From CAWUFC02 sp963921335 (GTDB taxonomy: Bacteria > Pseudomonadota > Gammaproteobacteria > Pseudomonadales > Halieaceae), in the NCBI GenBank assembly GCA_963921335.3, contig CAWUFC020000001.1:186001-250000 (forward strand): a stretch of DNA of 64,000 nt, given 5' to 3'. The notes under the pieces were generated by a model. The model made no database searches. It worked only from the letters and a program-made list of their open reading frames with translations, and was not told where the DNA came from. Below, piece after piece: positions 35,794 to 44,869 of this stretch (the first letter of the stretch is position 1; every line of letters starts with the position of its first letter). A program made the translations under genes and the position numbers.

Positions 35794-36474
35794 TCAGCGG
35801 TACTGATCAAGCAGGGCCAGCAGCCTAGCCTCAGCCTGATCGTATATTTCTGGCCCCAATTCAGTGCGAAGCGGGCGATCTTCGGGCTCATCCTGTAGTT
35901 GAACCAGCAGCTCATCAGCCCAGCGCAGGCGCGCTGCCAATTGATCAATCATCAGGTAAATCAGCGCGCCGCTGTATGGCGCCGCTGAGGATTCCCCAAG
36001 TTCTTCCCGGTTCTGCAGCATGCCTCGCACTGCCCGCAGAGCCTCCTCGCAGTCCTCTATTGCTTCCTGCCTTGCCTGCGCCAGCATACGCTGTGCTGCA
36101 CTGAGGTCGAGGCTGTCGGCGAAGGCGAGACGCACCAGCAGCTCATATTCAAACCGAAAACGGGAGGCCTCTTGCTGTGACAGCCACTCATCCAATGCGG
36201 CATTACCCGCATCAGTGATGGTGTAAACAGTACGTTTGCGAGCGCCGTTTGCCTCCCTGCGAGCCTCAACAAAACCGCGCTTCAGCAATAGCTTGGGTTC
36301 GCTGTAAAGATGGCTTTCCGCACGCGGCCAGACTGCGCGCAGCACCGAGTTGCGCATGAACTGGGTCAGCTCATAAGCAGACCAGGGCTGACGCCTGAGA
36401 AGCCCCAACAGGGCAAAGGACGTCGTGGTCAATTTAGGTAAGGGTTTGTCTGCCAAGGTGGCTCCCACGTGCAT
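35794..36474 (-). CDS. PadR family transcriptional regulator
   Basis: The 226-residue protein begins with a winged-helix domain (TTSFALLGLLRRQPWSAYEL, then LYSEPKLLLKRGFVEARR and RTVYTITDAGNAALDEWL) followed by a helical C-terminal domain used for dimerisation. This is the long PadR type (PadR_C). ATG 36474 is preferred to the upstream start at 36543, which would add a hydrophobic stretch unusual for the family. It converges on the radical SAM gene with 3 bases between stops and may regulate nearby genes; its ligand is unknown. Confidence 0.82.
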   Translation of the reverse strand: MHVGATLADKPLPKLTTTSFALLGLLRRQPWSAYELTQFMRNSVLRAVWPRAESHLYSEPKLLLKRGFVEARREANGARKRTVYTITDAGNAALDEWLSQQEASRFRFEYELLVRLAFADSLDLSAAQRMLAQARQEAIEDCEEALRAVRGMLQNREELGESSAAPYSGALIYLMIDQLAARLRWADELLVQLQDEPEDRPLRTELGPEIYDQAEARLLALLDQYR

Positions 36475-36576
36475 GAACAGCACCAGCAAGATATAGAAAG
36501 GCTGCCATGGTGACAAGCGCAACGCTTGAGGCCGAGGACGCAATCGCCTATAAAGGTTGGGTTACAGGAGATTCCA

Positions 36577-36783
36577 ATGCCCGAAGTAAAACGTGAAGTA
36601 AAACCCATTGAAGTCAACTACATCTGCGACAGCTGCGAGAAAGGCATGATGGAGGCCGTGGGCGAGATGGACCCTGAGACAGGTGAGTGGGAACACCGCT
36701 GCCTGATTTGCGATGCGCGCCAGACTTTCAAATGGCATCGCTACCCGCGCATTGTGCACATCGCGCTGGACGAGTCGCTCTAG
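36577..36783 (+). CDS. Small zinc-ribbon-like protein
   Basis: The 68-residue protein has two CxxC pairs, YICDSCEKGM and CLICDARQTF, 25 to 30 residues apart, which suggests a four-cysteine zinc ribbon. ACAGGAG is well placed before ATG 36577. I do not know the family function. Its last four bases overlap the stop of the convergent mtnA gene. Confidence 0.75.
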   Translation: MPEVKREVKPIEVNYICDSCEKGMMEAVGEMDPETGEWEHRCLICDARQTFKWHRYPRIVHIALDESL

Positions 36784-37847
36784 TCCCTGCCCCTGACCTG
36801 CAGCTCATCCGGACGATAACAGCCGCGTTCGGTAATCAACCTTGAAACCAGTCGGGCCGGAGTGACATCGAATGCCGGGTTCGCAGCCGGACTGAGCGCC
36901 GGAGACAGACTGACCCGCTGGGATTTACCCTCCGCATCCATACCGGTCACATGCGTCAGCTCGTCGGCTGCGCGCTCTTCGATGGGGATGTGGTCCGGGT
37001 GCTCGCAATCCCAGTCGATCGTGGATTCAGGAAGAGCTACATAAAACGGGATGCCATTGTCATGGGCCGCCACGGCCTTGAGGTAGGTGCCAATCTTGTT
37101 GCAGACATCACCGCTGGCCAGGGTTCGGTCGCTGCCTACTATACAAGCGTCCACCTGCCCGGTGCTGAGCAGGTGCCCACAGGCATTGTCAGCGACCAGG
37201 GTATGAGAAATACCAGCCTGCGCCAGTTCCCAGGCGGTCAGGGCGGAACCCTGGTTGCGAGGCCGGGTTTCACTGACCCAGACGTGAATATCGATACCTT
37301 CACGCGCCGCCAGATAGATGGGCGCCAGTGCCGTTCCCCATTGCACGGTGGCCAGCGAGCCGGCATTGCAGTGTGTCATCACCGACAGTGATCGCCCGGC
37401 TGCAGAATCGGCTAATTCACGCAGTAGATGCAATCCCTGCTCGCCAATAGCGAGACAGCTGTTTGCGTCTTCGTCGGCGATAGCCTGGGCCTCTGCAAAA
37501 GCGACATCGACCATTTGCGCAGGCGCAATCCCTTTCAAGGCCACATCCATCCGATCCAGGGCCCAGCGCAGGTTGACCGCGGTTGGACGCGTCGCCAGCA
37601 GTGCACTTCGATAAGAGTGTTGAGCATCATCGGAAGTATCTTTTTGGAGAGACAGGGCCATCCCAAAGGCAGCAGTTACCCCAATTAAGGGAGCGCCACG
37701 CACGCGCATGGATACGATGGCCTCACAGACATCTTCCAGATCTGACAGCTCTCGCCATACAAACTGATGAGGCAAAAGAGTCTGGTCAATAACTTCCAGA
37801 CGCCGTGCCGAAGCGTCAAAACGCAGGCTGGGAACAGGCTCGCTAAT
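36780..37847 (-). CDS. mtnA: Methylthioribose-1-phosphate isomerase, with ATT as the apparent start codon
   Basis: MtnA isomerises 5-methylthioribose-1-phosphate to the ribulose form in methionine salvage. The protein shows REMW-like VSMRVRGAPLIGVTAAFGM, THCNAGSLATVQWGTAL (catalytic cysteine region missing only small variations), IVGSDRTLASGDVCNKIGTY and a C-terminal NPAFDVTPARLV. The frame from TTG 37775 lacks about 24 N-terminal residues. Extending upstream gives SEPVPSLRFDASARRLEVID, preceded by ATT at 37847 with GAGGTG 7 bases before it. From there the protein is 355 residues, normal for MtnA. ATT overlaps the TAG of the upstream membrane-protein gene. No ATG or GTG is available in frame. 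Confidence 0.82.
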   Translation of the reverse strand: MSEPVPSLRFDASARRLEVIDQTLLPHQFVWRELSDLEDVCEAIVSMRVRGAPLIGVTAAFGMALSLQKDTSDDAQHSYRSALLATRPTAVNLRWALDRMDVALKGIAPAQMVDVAFAEAQAIADEDANSCLAIGEQGLHLLRELADSAAGRSLSVMTHCNAGSLATVQWGTALAPIYLAAREGIDIHVWVSETRPRNQGSALTAWELAQAGISHTLVADNACGHLLSTGQVDACIVGSDRTLASGDVCNKIGTYLKAVAAHDNGIPFYVALPESTIDWDCEHPDHIPIEERAADELTHVTGMDAEGKSQRVSLSPALSPAANPAFDVTPARLVSRLITERGCYRPDELQVRGRD

Positions 37848-38691
37848 GAGCAGACACCTCGGCCTGGCCCTCTGCCTTTACCTCGGCCTGCCAGTCGAAA
37901 ACATTCTTCTCAATGAACACGAAAGCAAACAGCCAAAGGAACGCATCCCAAAAATCGAGGAAGCTGCCGGCATAGCCCCAGTAAATGGCCGCCACAAGCA
38001 GGATGCCGTAGAGCACGAGCTTGATGCTGCGATTAAACCTGATGAGCCAGTCTTCTTCGCTGCGGCGTAGTTGCAGGCGAACATCCACCTCAAGAATAAA
38101 CACCACCACCAGCCAGGCACCCGCGTTCCAGACATCAGTCCAGGCCAGCCACCGGGCGCCCTGCAGGGCATCGGGCAGAGCCAGAATCTGGTAAACGGTT
38201 AACTGCACAAGTCCCTCGCCTAACTGGGCGCAGCTCGCGGCGTCGAGGGTCTGGTAGTCGTCCAGATCAACTAACAGTGACCATTGTGCGGGACCTGCTG
38301 CACAGGTAGCCGCCACATTGACTGGAACGGCCTGGTAGAGGAACAACAGCTCGTTAATGTAGCCGTAAAAGGCATAGCAGATAAACAGGTAGCAACCGAT
38401 ACGAATGCCATGCAAAGCACGCTTGGTCCAGCCCCGAATCTGTTCGTCGGGAATGACCGAGGTCTCCAGCTCGAACAGCAACAGCAGCACGATCCAGGCC
38501 ACCGTATCAATCGTGGCAGAGAACACCTGGCCAAGATCGGCTTCGCTGAGATCGCCGCCATAGGTGTGTTCAAGTGCCAGCAGCTCCTCCTGCAGAAACA
38601 GGAAGGCGTTGTACATCAACAACAGGTAGACCGCGTACTTAAGCGCGGTAAACCAACTGAACCTGGTGTGCGGGGATGCCGCTGAAGACAT
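37843..38691 (-). CDS. Integral membrane protein of unknown function
   Basis: The 282-residue protein has about six hydrophobic segments (ALKYAVYLLLMYNAFLFL, TVAWIVLLLLFELE, CYLFICYAFYGYINELLFLY, AGAWLVVVFILEVD, LVLYGILLVAAIYWGYAGSF, AFLWLFAFVFIEKNVFDW). A loop between the third and fourth carries three cysteines. I do not recognise the family. It lies 11 bases downstream of the glutamine-synthetase-like gene and overlaps mtnA by 5 bases, so the three genes may be one transcript. Confidence 0.75.
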   Translation of the reverse strand: MSSAASPHTRFSWFTALKYAVYLLLMYNAFLFLQEELLALEHTYGGDLSEADLGQVFSATIDTVAWIVLLLLFELETSVIPDEQIRGWTKRALHGIRIGCYLFICYAFYGYINELLFLYQAVPVNVAATCAAGPAQWSLLVDLDDYQTLDAASCAQLGEGLVQLTVYQILALPDALQGARWLAWTDVWNAGAWLVVVFILEVDVRLQLRRSEEDWLIRFNRSIKLVLYGILLVAAIYWGYAGSFLDFWDAFLWLFAFVFIEKNVFDWQAEVKAEGQAEVSAH

Positions 38692-38702
38692 AGCCGTTCT
38701 CG

Positions 38703-40040
38703 TCAGACGTTAAGTAACAGGTATTCACGCTCCCAAGAGCTGATGACCTGATTGAACTCCTCAAACTCGTCTAGCTTAACCGCAGAATAGGCGCGCAGAA
38801 ACAGCTCGCCAAAAATATCCACCAGTTCCGGCACCGCCTGCAACAGACGCAGGCCCTCCTCCAGGGTGCGGGCGACTTCAACCGACTCCTCATTGGCGGT
38901 ACCCGCATGAGGTTCGGTAGGTTTCAGGCCCAGCTTCATGCCCAGGTAGCCGGAGGCCAGGCTGGCAGCGATCGCCAGGTAGGGGTTGGCATCAGCACCG
39001 GGAAAGCGATTTTCGACCCGCGTGCCTGCGGGTGAGCTCTCGGGCACCCGGAATGCGGTGGTGCGATTATCGTGGCCCCAGTTCAGGTTGATCGGCGCCG
39101 AAATGTCCGGTGCCAGCCTGCGATATGAGTTTACATTGGGCGCATAAAAGCTGATCAGGTTTGGCGTGAACTGCTGTAAACCGGCGATATAGGACAGGAA
39201 GCGCGCATTGTGATTGCCCTCGGCGTCCACAAACACGTTCTCACCCGTCTCGATATCGACCACGCTCTGATGGATATGCAGGGCACTGCCCGGCTCGTTC
39301 TGCATCGGCTTGGCCATAAATGTGGCGTACATATCGTGCTTATGCGCGGTCTCGCGGACTGTGCGTTTGAAAACAAACACCTCGTCTGCCAGAGCCAGTG
39401 CATCACCGTGGAGAAAATTAATCTCCATTTGTGCAGCACCGTTCTCGTGAATGAGCGTGTCCACATTCAGCCCCTGAGCCTCTGCGAAGTCATACATGTC
39501 TTCGACAAAATCCTCGAATTCGGCAACTGCGTCGATACTGTAAGACTGGCGCGAGGATTCAGAGCGACCGGAGCGACCGACCGGGGGTTCCAGCTCGTTG
39601 TCGGGCTCGATGTTTTTCTTGACCAGATAAAACTCGACCTCAGGAGCCACTACAGGCTTAAGGCCGTCTTCTTCATAGAGCTTGAGAACACGCTTGAGCA
39701 CGTTGCGAGTAGACAGAGGATGGGGATCACCGGCCATGGTGTAGCAATCGTGAATAATCTGGGCCGTGGGCTCGCGACCCCAGGGCACCAGGCGCACGGT
39801 TTCCGGGTCTGGACGCAATACCATGTCAGCATCAGTAGGCTCGACAAAGTCCCAATGATCGTCACAGTACTCCCCGGTCACGGTCTGTACCAGAATACTT
39901 TCGGGCAGACGCGGCTCCCCCATGCTGAGGAACTGTGCGGCGGGAATAAACTTGCCCCGGGCATTGCCTGTCAGGTCGGGCACCATTGCCTCGATCTCTG
40001 AGATTTTGTTGTCTTGTAACCACTGTTTGATATCGGCCAT
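38703..40040 (-). CDS. Glutamine synthetase family protein, probably gamma-glutamylputrescine synthetase
   Basis: The 445-residue protein has the glutamine synthetase fold: the N-terminal beta-grasp part (ISEIEAMVPDLTGNARGKF) and catalytic-domain motifs HENGAAQMEINFLHGDAL, GSALHIHQSV and RVENRFPGADANPYLAIAAS. Its length, the lack of an adenylylation loop and the divergent PuuB-like gene point to PuuA, which ligates glutamate to putrescine using ATP. ATG 40040 is preferred; a GTG at 40061 is in frame. Related enzymes act on other amines, so the substrate is inferred. Confidence 0.82.
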   Translation of the reverse strand: MADIKQWLQDNKISEIEAMVPDLTGNARGKFIPAAQFLSMGEPRLPESILVQTVTGEYCDDHWDFVEPTDADMVLRPDPETVRLVPWGREPTAQIIHDCYTMAGDPHPLSTRNVLKRVLKLYEEDGLKPVVAPEVEFYLVKKNIEPDNELEPPVGRSGRSESSRQSYSIDAVAEFEDFVEDMYDFAEAQGLNVDTLIHENGAAQMEINFLHGDALALADEVFVFKRTVRETAHKHDMYATFMAKPMQNEPGSALHIHQSVVDIETGENVFVDAEGNHNARFLSYIAGLQQFTPNLISFYAPNVNSYRRLAPDISAPINLNWGHDNRTTAFRVPESSPAGTRVENRFPGADANPYLAIAASLASGYLGMKLGLKPTEPHAGTANEESVEVARTLEEGLRLLQAVPELVDIFGELFLRAYSAVKLDEFEEFNQVISSWEREYLLLNV

Positions 40041-40128
40041 ATGCTGATACTCAGTTACCAAAACGTTGATTATTGCAGAAAACCGAATTATTATTCAACT
40101 TTAAATCCGAAGCATTATTCGACTAATT

Positions 40129-41403
40129 ATGTTAGATGGACATATCGATTCCTACTATGCGGCCTCCGCAAACCGCCAGCTGAGCTTTCCCAAACTCGAA
40201 GGTGACCTGGACGTGGACGTATGCATTATCGGTGGCGGCTATACCGGACTGAGTTCAGCGATTCACCTGGCGCAACGCGGTTACTCTGTCGCATTGCTAG
40301 AAGCGGAGCGCGTTGGCTGGGGGGCATCTGGTCGCAACGGCGGGCACTGCAGCACAGGGCAGCGTGCCGACCAGGATGAACTGGAAGACATGCTGGGCAT
40401 GGATCACGCGCGCCAGCTTTATTCACTGGGCCTGGAAGCAGTGGACCTGGTCTGTGAGTTGATAAACCAGTTCGACATTGACTGCGACCTGAAGAGCGGC
40501 GACCTGCACGTCGCCAGCAAACAGTCTCACGTCGACGACCTGAAAGAGTATGGCGAGAAACTGGTACGTGAGTATCAACAGGACGTGACTTTCTACGACC
40601 GCAAGGAGCTGGAACAGCTCACCAGCAGCCGACGCTACCACGCCGGCCTTTACAGCCCCTCCGGACGCCACTTGCACCCTTTGAATTATGCGCTGGGTCT
40701 GGCAGCTGCGGCTGACAAGCTTGGTGTCAAAATTTTTGAGAACACGCGCGCACTGAAGTATCAGGACGGCGGCAAAGTCGCTGTCAGCTCTGAATACGGC
40801 GAGGTTCGCGCCGATTACCTGGTGCTGGGCTGCAACGGTTATCTGGAGAATCTGGCCCCGAAGGCTGCCGGACAAATTATGCCCATCAACAACTATGTGC
40901 TGGCCACAGAACCTCTGCCCGACGATGTGGCCAGTGCATTGATTAGCAATGATGCCTGCATGTCTGACACGTTCTTTGTGATCAATTACTGGAAACTGTC
41001 CGGCGACAACCGGCTGCTGTTCGGTGGTGGCGAGTCTTATACCAAACGATTCCCCAGTGACATGAAAAGCTTTGTGCGCAAGTACATGCTGCGCACCTAC
41101 CCCGAGCTGGAGAACACGCGTATAGATTACGCCTGGGGGGGCACACTGGCGATTACCCTGAATCGCATGCCCGCCTTCGGCAAGCTAGGCCCCAATGTTT
41201 TTTACGCGCACGGCTACTCGGGCCACGGCGTGCCCATAGCTACTCTCGCTGGTAAACTGATCGGTGAAGCCGTATCAGGTACGGCAGAACGCTTTGACAT
41301 CATGGCGTCGGTGCCCACACCCCGTTTCCCCGGCGGAACGCTGCTGAGATGGCCTGGCCTGGTGGCGGGAATGGCATGGTATGCCATGCTGGACAGGCTT
41401 TGA
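40129..41403 (+). CDS. FAD-dependent oxidoreductase, probably gamma-glutamylputrescine oxidase
   Basis: The 424-residue protein has the dinucleotide-binding motif VCIIGGGYTGLSSAIHLA, the DAO-family WGASGRNGGHCSTGQ stretch, and C-terminal YAHGYSGHGVPIATLAGK. These are features of PuuB-type oxidases that deaminate gamma-glutamylputrescine to the aldehyde and hydrogen peroxide. It is divergent from the PuuA-like gene with an AT-rich 88-base gap and is followed after 3 bases by a TetR gene. No clear ribosome site precedes ATG 40129. Confidence 0.85.
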   Translation: MLDGHIDSYYAASANRQLSFPKLEGDLDVDVCIIGGGYTGLSSAIHLAQRGYSVALLEAERVGWGASGRNGGHCSTGQRADQDELEDMLGMDHARQLYSLGLEAVDLVCELINQFDIDCDLKSGDLHVASKQSHVDDLKEYGEKLVREYQQDVTFYDRKELEQLTSSRRYHAGLYSPSGRHLHPLNYALGLAAAADKLGVKIFENTRALKYQDGGKVAVSSEYGEVRADYLVLGCNGYLENLAPKAAGQIMPINNYVLATEPLPDDVASALISNDACMSDTFFVINYWKLSGDNRLLFGGGESYTKRFPSDMKSFVRKYMLRTYPELENTRIDYAWGGTLAITLNRMPAFGKLGPNVFYAHGYSGHGVPIATLAGKLIGEAVSGTAERFDIMASVPTPRFPGGTLLRWPGLVAGMAWYAMLDRL

Positions 41404-41406
41404 TTC

Positions 41407-42045
41407 ATGGTTCAACACCGTATTCAGCAGCGTAAGCAGAAGCTGGGGCAAAAGCGCCAGCCGGTGCAACAGCGTTCTAGGCAGCGGCGCGATGAAATCG
41501 TAGCAGCTACAGCCACCCTTCTGGATCAGGTAGGGTTTGATGACCTGACGACCACCCTGATTGCCAGGGAGCTGGGCATTTCAGTCGGCTCGCTGTATCA
41601 CTATTTCCCTCACAAGCAGGCCATTCTGCATGCGATGGGTGAACACTGGCTGGCAGAGTATGACCAGGCTTTGCAGACGCTCTCTGAGATGGATCTAGAA
41701 AACATGGCACTGGCCGATTTTGTGGCAAGCACGATCGACAAGATTGGGCGGGTTTATCAGCAGCAAAAAGGCTTGTTTCCCCTGGTGCAGGCCATGTACG
41801 CCGTACCCGAATTGCGCGATCTGGATGAACAACACGATGAACTGGTGATCAAGTATTTAAGCGGTATGCTGACCCGCCTGCAGGTAGGCAGCAATCAACC
41901 GGAGCGCCAGCGACTGTCCCGCCTGCTATTGGAGATGTCCCACGCACTGTTCATTACCATTAGCGAGCAGGGCGTAGCCAGGGCGCGAAAATCCAAAGCC
42001 GATTTGGAGGCGTTGTGCCTGAGCTTACTGCAGCGACATACTTAG
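41407..42045 (+). CDS. TetR family transcriptional regulator
   Basis: The 212-residue protein has an N-terminal helix-turn-helix, TTTLIARELGISVGSLYHYF followed by PHKQAILHAMGEHW, after an arginine- and glutamine-rich start. The C-terminal part is helical and should bind a ligand. It lies 3 bases after the PuuB-like gene and is the likely regulator of the putrescine genes. Its stop overlaps the convergent acyltransferase stop by 4 bases. Confidence 0.87.
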   Translation: MVQHRIQQRKQKLGQKRQPVQQRSRQRRDEIVAATATLLDQVGFDDLTTTLIARELGISVGSLYHYFPHKQAILHAMGEHWLAEYDQALQTLSEMDLENMALADFVASTIDKIGRVYQQQKGLFPLVQAMYAVPELRDLDEQHDELVIKYLSGMLTRLQVGSNQPERQRLSRLLLEMSHALFITISEQGVARARKSKADLEALCLSLLQRHT

Positions 42046-43190
42046 TTTGAAACGTAGCGCTGCCGCAGTTGCAAGAAGGGTTTCTCGATAAAGCGGTAGC
42101 TGAATGTCGAAAGTAAGCAAACGATCGGGAAGACCAGCAATGCTGTATTTAGGCTGGCCTGGACAGCTGCAGTTGACCCTTCAAAACTAACAAGCCATCC
42201 CGCTTCTCCCAGCTGGCGGATCACGATTGAGTGCAACAAGTATACGGAGTAGCTGACCACTCCCAGCTGGCATAAAGGGTTGGCGAAGTAAGCCGGTATA
42301 CGCCTTGAAATGGATAGGTACCCCAAGAGCAATGCCGCCCATACCACCGCTTCTATCAGGGGAAACAAAAACCGCAGCGGGCCGTTGTACCAGAACCAGC
42401 CATTCTGGTTGGCAAACCAGACCAATACCAGCATCACAACAAGGGTAATGCCAAAGACCATGTCCCAGCGCAGCCCCGGCACGAACCCGCGCGCATAGAA
42501 TAGCGCCGCCAGCATGCCCAGAAGAAACTGGTCGGCACGCCCGAGAATGGTGGAGTAAGTCAGGTTCACCATATTGAAGTCAGGTTGGTATAGCGAAAAT
42601 CGCAAAGCCAATATCACAACCAAAAGCATCAACAACCACATCATGCCCCAGCGCAGCACACCGACCATGATCAGTGGAAAAATCAGGTAAAACTGCCACT
42701 CTAATGCCAGCGCCCAGAACAGCCCAGTGTAAGGGGAGATGTTAATACTGCCTTCAAGGTTGGCCATAAAAAACAAGGTTTTGAACAGCCCCAACCACTC
42801 AAACCTATCTGGATGCAGCAATAAAGCCACTGCCAATAGCAGCAGCATCAGTGGATAGGTTCTTAGAAAGCGGTTAAACAGGAAACGGCCATAAGCCGGC
42901 ACCTTGCCACCGCAGGCCAGAGTGAAGATAAAACCGCTGATCACCATAAAGAAGGACACTGCGATATAGCCCTCCAGCAGTAAGGCATGTAATAGATTGT
43001 CCGCCACTATCCAGGCCTTATCTGGCTTTTCTTCTGGGCCTGACAAGAATGGCGTCAGCTGATAGCTGCCATGGAAAAACATAACAAGCACAGCTGCCAA
43101 ACCACGCAGCTGATCCAACGCTGGAAGATAGGCGGTATTACTGCTTTGCACGGGAGTAGTAAGCCCGCCCCATGGCTCCGGCCATTTCAT
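42042..43190 (-). CDS. Acyltransferase 3 (OafA/YrhL) family membrane protein
   Basis: The 382-residue protein has about ten membrane segments and the acyltransferase-3 pattern: YLPALDQLRGLAAVLVMFFH near the N-terminus, FFMVISGFIFTLA, LFNRFLRTYPLMLLLL and LFWALALEWQFYLIFPLI. These enzymes transfer acyl groups to sugars or lipids at the inner membrane. The start is uncertain: ATG 43190 and GTG 43151 both lie inside the end of the sulfotransferase gene. It ends the minus-strand cluster that starts at 49672. Confidence 0.83.
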   Translation of the reverse strand: MKWPEPWGGLTTPVQSSNTAYLPALDQLRGLAAVLVMFFHGSYQLTPFLSGPEEKPDKAWIVADNLLHALLLEGYIAVSFFMVISGFIFTLACGGKVPAYGRFLFNRFLRTYPLMLLLLAVALLLHPDRFEWLGLFKTLFFMANLEGSINISPYTGLFWALALEWQFYLIFPLIMVGVLRWGMMWLLMLLVVILALRFSLYQPDFNMVNLTYSTILGRADQFLLGMLAALFYARGFVPGLRWDMVFGITLVVMLVLVWFANQNGWFWYNGPLRFLFPLIEAVVWAALLLGYLSISRRIPAYFANPLCQLGVVSYSVYLLHSIVIRQLGEAGWLVSFEGSTAAVQASLNTALLVFPIVCLLSTFSYRFIEKPFLQLRQRYVSN

Positions 43191-44193
43191 CAACACGAGC
43201 GGCCGAGCTAGCTGACACTTTATGATCACCCCGCCCGCCTCGAGCAAAAAAGCTAACGCCTGAGTGCTCCGTGAACAAATTCGGGGGATTCATTTCTAGA
43301 AATTCTTCATCTTTGCGCATGTATTCGATACGAGTGTGAGCCAGTACTTTGTCAAACTCCGACTCGGTGAGTGCTTCCCGCAGGTGCTCTGCTAGTCGCC
43401 GAAGTCCGTTTGCTGGCTCAGCCAGCAAATCCTCATAACGTAGCACCAGTATATTACTGTGCCGCTGGGCAGCCGTCCGCCAGCTCTCTACATGACTATG
43501 CCAGTTGCCAAAAAACATCTCATCACCCAAATACCAATCCAGCAGTTGCTCGGTTTTAGGACAGAATGGACCATAAAGCTGCTGCATGTAGTCCCGCACA
43601 CTGGCAAAACAATTCACGGGGTCTCGCATGACATAAACATAACGAGCCTGCGCATGAATGGGGCAGAGACCTGCTGGTAAATGAGTCTTAATGATCCGCT
43701 TCGCTGACCCGCCATGGCCTGAGAGTTCCGCGAGGGCTACACCCGAATCTGCCTCCAGCCAACTGCTCAGAGCCTGCAGATGGCCATCGCCATTAAAGTC
43801 TCCTTCACCCCTGGTTAATAACTGGTACACAATTTGCTGCATCCAGGTGGTTCCGCTCTTCATGGGCGTCGCCACAATGATGTCGCCGTCCAGCGCTTGA
43901 TAGTCCAGAGCCACCGCCATACTCTCGCTAGAGCAAACGCCGCGAGGGACTGAAATACCCTGTATCTCCACAGATTGAATTTTGCGAGCCGCAGGAATGA
44001 CTCGCACCAGCAACTGCACCACTGGAACCAAAATTATGCCGTGAGCACGGATAAGCCGGCGTAGGCGCCGGCGCCGGGGGAGCGGTGCCAAGAAATAGGC
44101 ACGGCCATTACAATGGCGCTGCTCCCAACTTTGGTACAACGACAGGTAGATCAGCAACAAAAACGGGATGATTAACAACCAGTAGAGGCTCAT
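43138..44193 (-). CDS. PAPS-dependent sulfotransferase with N-terminal membrane anchor
   Basis: The 351-residue protein has one N-terminal membrane segment (MSLYWLLIIPFLLLIYLSLY) and then a type I sulfotransferase domain. The 5'-phosphosulfate loop is TPMKSGTTWMQQIVY and the 3'-phosphate site is YVMRDPVNCFASVRDYM; GRGGDHK-like residues close the domain (ARGGRGDHKVS). It should move sulfate from PAPS to a hydroxyl on a lipid or glycan at the cytoplasmic face. It overlaps the small membrane-protein gene upstream by 4 bases (ATGA) and the acyltransferase gene downstream. Confidence 0.88.
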   Translation of the reverse strand: MSLYWLLIIPFLLLIYLSLYQSWEQRHCNGRAYFLAPLPRRRRLRRLIRAHGIILVPVVQLLVRVIPAARKIQSVEIQGISVPRGVCSSESMAVALDYQALDGDIIVATPMKSGTTWMQQIVYQLLTRGEGDFNGDGHLQALSSWLEADSGVALAELSGHGGSAKRIIKTHLPAGLCPIHAQARYVYVMRDPVNCFASVRDYMQQLYGPFCPKTEQLLDWYLGDEMFFGNWHSHVESWRTAAQRHSNILVLRYEDLLAEPANGLRRLAEHLREALTESEFDKVLAHTRIEYMRKDEEFLEMNPPNLFTEHSGVSFFARGGRGDHKVSASSAARVDEMAGAMGRAYYSRAKQ

Positions 44194-44582
44194 ACTTTGC
44201 CTCTGGAAAGCCTTCTGCGCACAGGTAGATAGAGCGCTGCAACAATCAGACTCCAGAATAAGATAAGTGGGCTTTGCAGAACCTGTTGCAGGGTAAAAGG
44301 CAGAATCAAACTCAACAACCAGATAATCGCAAAGCAGATCAGCAAGGTCATAGAAAAGCGGATCGCAAGCTGTAGGGTCAGAACCAGGCTACGGAGCGAA
44401 TAATGCTGCACTAGCCGCTCCTTGCGTAGATCGGAACTGTAGCGATGACGCATCACCCACGAGGCGCGCAGCAAGACACCGAGTAGTGAGCGAGCGCAGT
44501 CGATGATACCCAGTCTCTTTACAGATTCGATGAATAGGACGCTCAATACCAGGCCGAGCAAACTTTGAAGCGCCAGTGACAC
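44190..44582 (-). CDS. Small membrane protein of unknown function
   Basis: The 130-residue protein has an N-terminal hydrophobic stretch (SLALQSLLGLVLSVLFIES), a basic middle (RHRYSSDLRKERL) and two further membrane segments (MTLLICFAIIWLLSLILPF, ILFWSLIVAALYLPV). No family is recognised. It is coupled by an ATGA overlap to the sulfotransferase gene and lies 9 bases after the YIGPG protein gene. Confidence 0.7.
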   Translation of the reverse strand: MSLALQSLLGLVLSVLFIESVKRLGIIDCARSLLGVLLRASWVMRHRYSSDLRKERLVQHYSLRSLVLTLQLAIRFSMTLLICFAIIWLLSLILPFTLQQVLQSPLILFWSLIVAALYLPVRRRLSRGKV

Positions 44583-44591
44583 CGGCGCTAC

Positions 44592-44849
44592 TTAGCTCTT
44601 GCCGGTATCGGCAGAGTCCGCCTCGTCGGCAGAGAGTTCTGAGTCCTCCGAGGACTGCCGAATACCGGTATACCAGCGCTTAAGGGGATACCAGAAAAAT
44701 CCGACCACGGCTAAAGCCAGTGCACCTACCGCACCAAGGAAAATACCAAAGGCACCAAGCCCAGAACCAGGGCCGATATAGGCCAGCGCCTGTGGTGCTG
44801 CTAAGACCAGCAGCATACCCAAAACGTTAGAAGATATAAGCTTATTCAT
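44592..44849 (-). CDS. Small exported membrane protein with YIGPGSG motif
   Basis: The 85-residue protein has a signal-like start (LGMLLVLAAPQALA) followed at once by YIGPGSGLGAFG, a membrane segment (IFLGAVGALALAVVGFFWYP) and an acidic tail (SSEDSELSADEADSAD). The motif right after the cleavage site recurs, as I recall, in small proteins near surface-polysaccharide and phosphodiesterase genes; its meaning is unknown. ATG 44849 lies 20 bases after the restored stop of the arylsulfotransferase-like gene. Confidence 0.7.
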   Translation of the reverse strand: MNKLISSNVLGMLLVLAAPQALAYIGPGSGLGAFGIFLGAVGALALAVVGFFWYPLKRWYTGIRQSSEDSELSADEADSADTGKS

Positions 44850-44869
44850 AGGCACTATTCTAACAGAGC

